From assembly GCF_000716535.1 (NCBI RefSeq), contig NZ_JNWV01000001.1, forward strand, positions 62,001-126,000: DNA of 64,000 nt. Direction: 5' to 3'. A model generated the notes under the pieces. It had not been told where the DNA came from. It saw nothing but the letters and a program-made list of their open reading frames with translations, and made no database searches. This DNA comes from Streptomyces flaveolus. Its GTDB lineage: Bacteria; Actinomycetota; Actinomycetes; Streptomycetales; Streptomycetaceae. Position 1 is the stretch's first letter; each line of letters begins with the position of its first letter. This document shows, piece by piece, positions 63,619 through 64,000 of the stretch. Position numbers and translations under genes: made by a program.

Positions 63619-63689
63619 AGTCCTAGGACTATTGACAGTCCTAGGACTGCGATGCACTATCTCTCTCAGCGGCTCGCAGTCCTAGGACA
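63619..63689. promoter_or_regulatory. Triple AGTCCTAGGACT operator array
   Basis: Perfect 12-bp palindromes at 63619-63630 and 63637-63648, and an 11/12 copy (AGTCCTAGGACA) at 63678-63689. Start-to-start distances are 18 and 41 bases. Probable binding sites of the GntR repressor at 63584. Confidence 0.78.
63632..63660 (+). promoter_or_regulatory. Promoter of the right-hand element gene
   Basis: TTGACA (63632-63637), a 17-base spacer that contains the second operator copy, and CACTAT (63655-63660). The -35 is perfect and the operator covers the spacer, so a bound repressor would block it. It points to the gene at 63745. Confidence 0.6.
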
Positions 63690-63744
63690 GCGAGCATCAT
63701 GCAGTCCGGTTTGGGCTGCCTCGTCTTCAACGCTGGGAGAACTG

Positions 63745-64000
63745 ATGCCGTCATTCAAGATCGACACGTCGACCGCTGTGGTGTTCGTGGCAACCGCGCC
63801 GGTGCCGAAGCTGGCGAACGCGAAGACCGGGGAGCGGGCGATGGACCGGGAGACCGGGGCCGCGCTTTCCACGGTGGGTCTGCTGGTCTCGGACGAGGGG
63901 GAGGGGAACCTCTACCAGGTGACCATCCCGGAGACGGGCCTGCCGGAAGGGCTCCAGCCGGGTATGCCGGTGCGGGTCGTCGGGCTCAAGGCGCGGGACT
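63745..64000 (+). CDS. Conserved element protein, partial (runs off the right edge)
   Basis: At least 85 residues: MPSFKIDTSTAVVFVATAPV, then KTGERAMDRETGAALSTVGL, then YQVTIPETGLPEGLQPGMPV. GGGAGA lies 5 bases before the ATG. This protein resembles small conserved proteins of Streptomyces AICEs that precede the TraSA/FtsK-like translocase gene, as I recall; the sequence looks beta-rich, perhaps an OB-fold. The rest is outside the window, so the function is not assigned. Its promoter is under the operator array. Confidence 0.7.
   Translation, partial: MPSFKIDTSTAVVFVATAPVPKLANAKTGERAMDRETGAALSTVGLLVSDEGEGNLYQVTIPETGLPEGLQPGMPVRVVGLKARD

Larger units (their letters stand above)
60754..64000. 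mobile_element. Left part of an integrated element (AICE-like), open at the right
   Basis: Starts at the tRNA-Ile junction. Parts of it, mainly 60880-61560, are clearly AT-richer than the chromosome to the left. It carries the 39-residue membrane peptide gene, YdcF-like gene, GntR/UTRA repressor with operator array, and the beginning of a conserved element gene. No integrase, excisionase, replication initiator or TraSA/FtsK gene is visible yet; these would be expected to the right. The name AICE is an inference. Confidence 0.7.

Overview
This window is high-GC actinobacterial DNA, almost certainly a Streptomyces chromosome a little to the left of oriC. The evidence is the very GC-rich codon use with many GTG starts and 4-base ATGA/GTGA overlaps, two perfect parS sites (GTTTCACGTGAAAC), several DnaA boxes, a CrgA septation regulator, a Bpa/PafE-type proteasome activator, a mycothiol-dependent-isomerase-type protein, and the conserved FHA-PP2C-SEDS-PBP-PknB growth-control cluster.

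Layout. 0.3-8.1 kb: a PASTA Ser/Thr kinase, the proteasome activator, a Ser/Glu-rich surface protein, a quinone oxidoreductase, a K+ channel, MoeA and a MobA-like protein. A parS site straddles the moeA/channel junction. 8.1-12.4 kb: a branched-chain keto-acid dehydrogenase operon (E1alpha-E1beta-E2) divergent from an Lrp-type regulator. 12.4-16.4 kb: a TetR repressor and 3-hydroxyacyl-CoA dehydrogenase divergent from paaN. 16.3-19.2 kb: a SpoU/TrmH methyltransferase, an HTTM membrane protein and a DUF5819 protein. 19.6-23.3 kb: paaABCDE, the phenylacetyl-CoA epoxidase operon. An 18-bp operator is identical in front of paaN/hbd and paaA, and a weaker copy lies in front of bkd, so aromatic and branched-chain catabolism may share a repressor. 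A frameshifted acyl-CoA dehydrogenase follows.

24.5-31.5 kb: rhodanese, J-domain protein, DUF2252, DUF3293 and a large secreted FG-GAP repeat protein. 31.9 kb: tRNA-Leu(CAG). 32.4-40.7 kb: the FhaA, FhaB, PstP-like phosphatase, RodA/FtsW, PBP and PknB (four PASTA domains) cluster that couples kinase signalling to peptidoglycan synthesis. 40.7-45.0 kb: two intact class E-type sortases, PabA/TrpG, an overlooked 53-residue membrane protein, a frameshifted third sortase and a DUF881 protein. CrgA, a DnaA-box cluster, rhomboid protease, cyclophilin, a DUF5324 protein and tRNA-Ala(UGC) follow to 48.5 kb. 48.6-60.6 kb: an HTH protein behind a palindromic operator, a kinase whose 3' end overlaps a convergent secreted-protein gene, a DLW-39-type small protein, a glycosyltransferase, a ferredoxin, a 1433-residue HTH-STAND NTPase-WD40 protein and a DinB/MDMPI protein.

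60.7 kb to the end: a 46-bp 3' fragment of tRNA-Ile(GAU) marks the left junction of an integrated element that runs off the right edge. The visible part carries a 39-residue membrane peptide gene, a perfect parS, a 63-bp-armed stem-loop, a YdcF/ElyC-type gene, a GntR/UTRA repressor facing a triple AGTCCTAGGACT operator, and the start of a conserved gene of the kind seen in actinomycete integrative conjugative elements (AICEs). Two genes (acyl-CoA dehydrogenase, third sortase) carry single-base indels that could be real mutations or sequencing errors; this cannot be decided from the sequence alone. All functional assignments were made by eye from motifs, with no database search.
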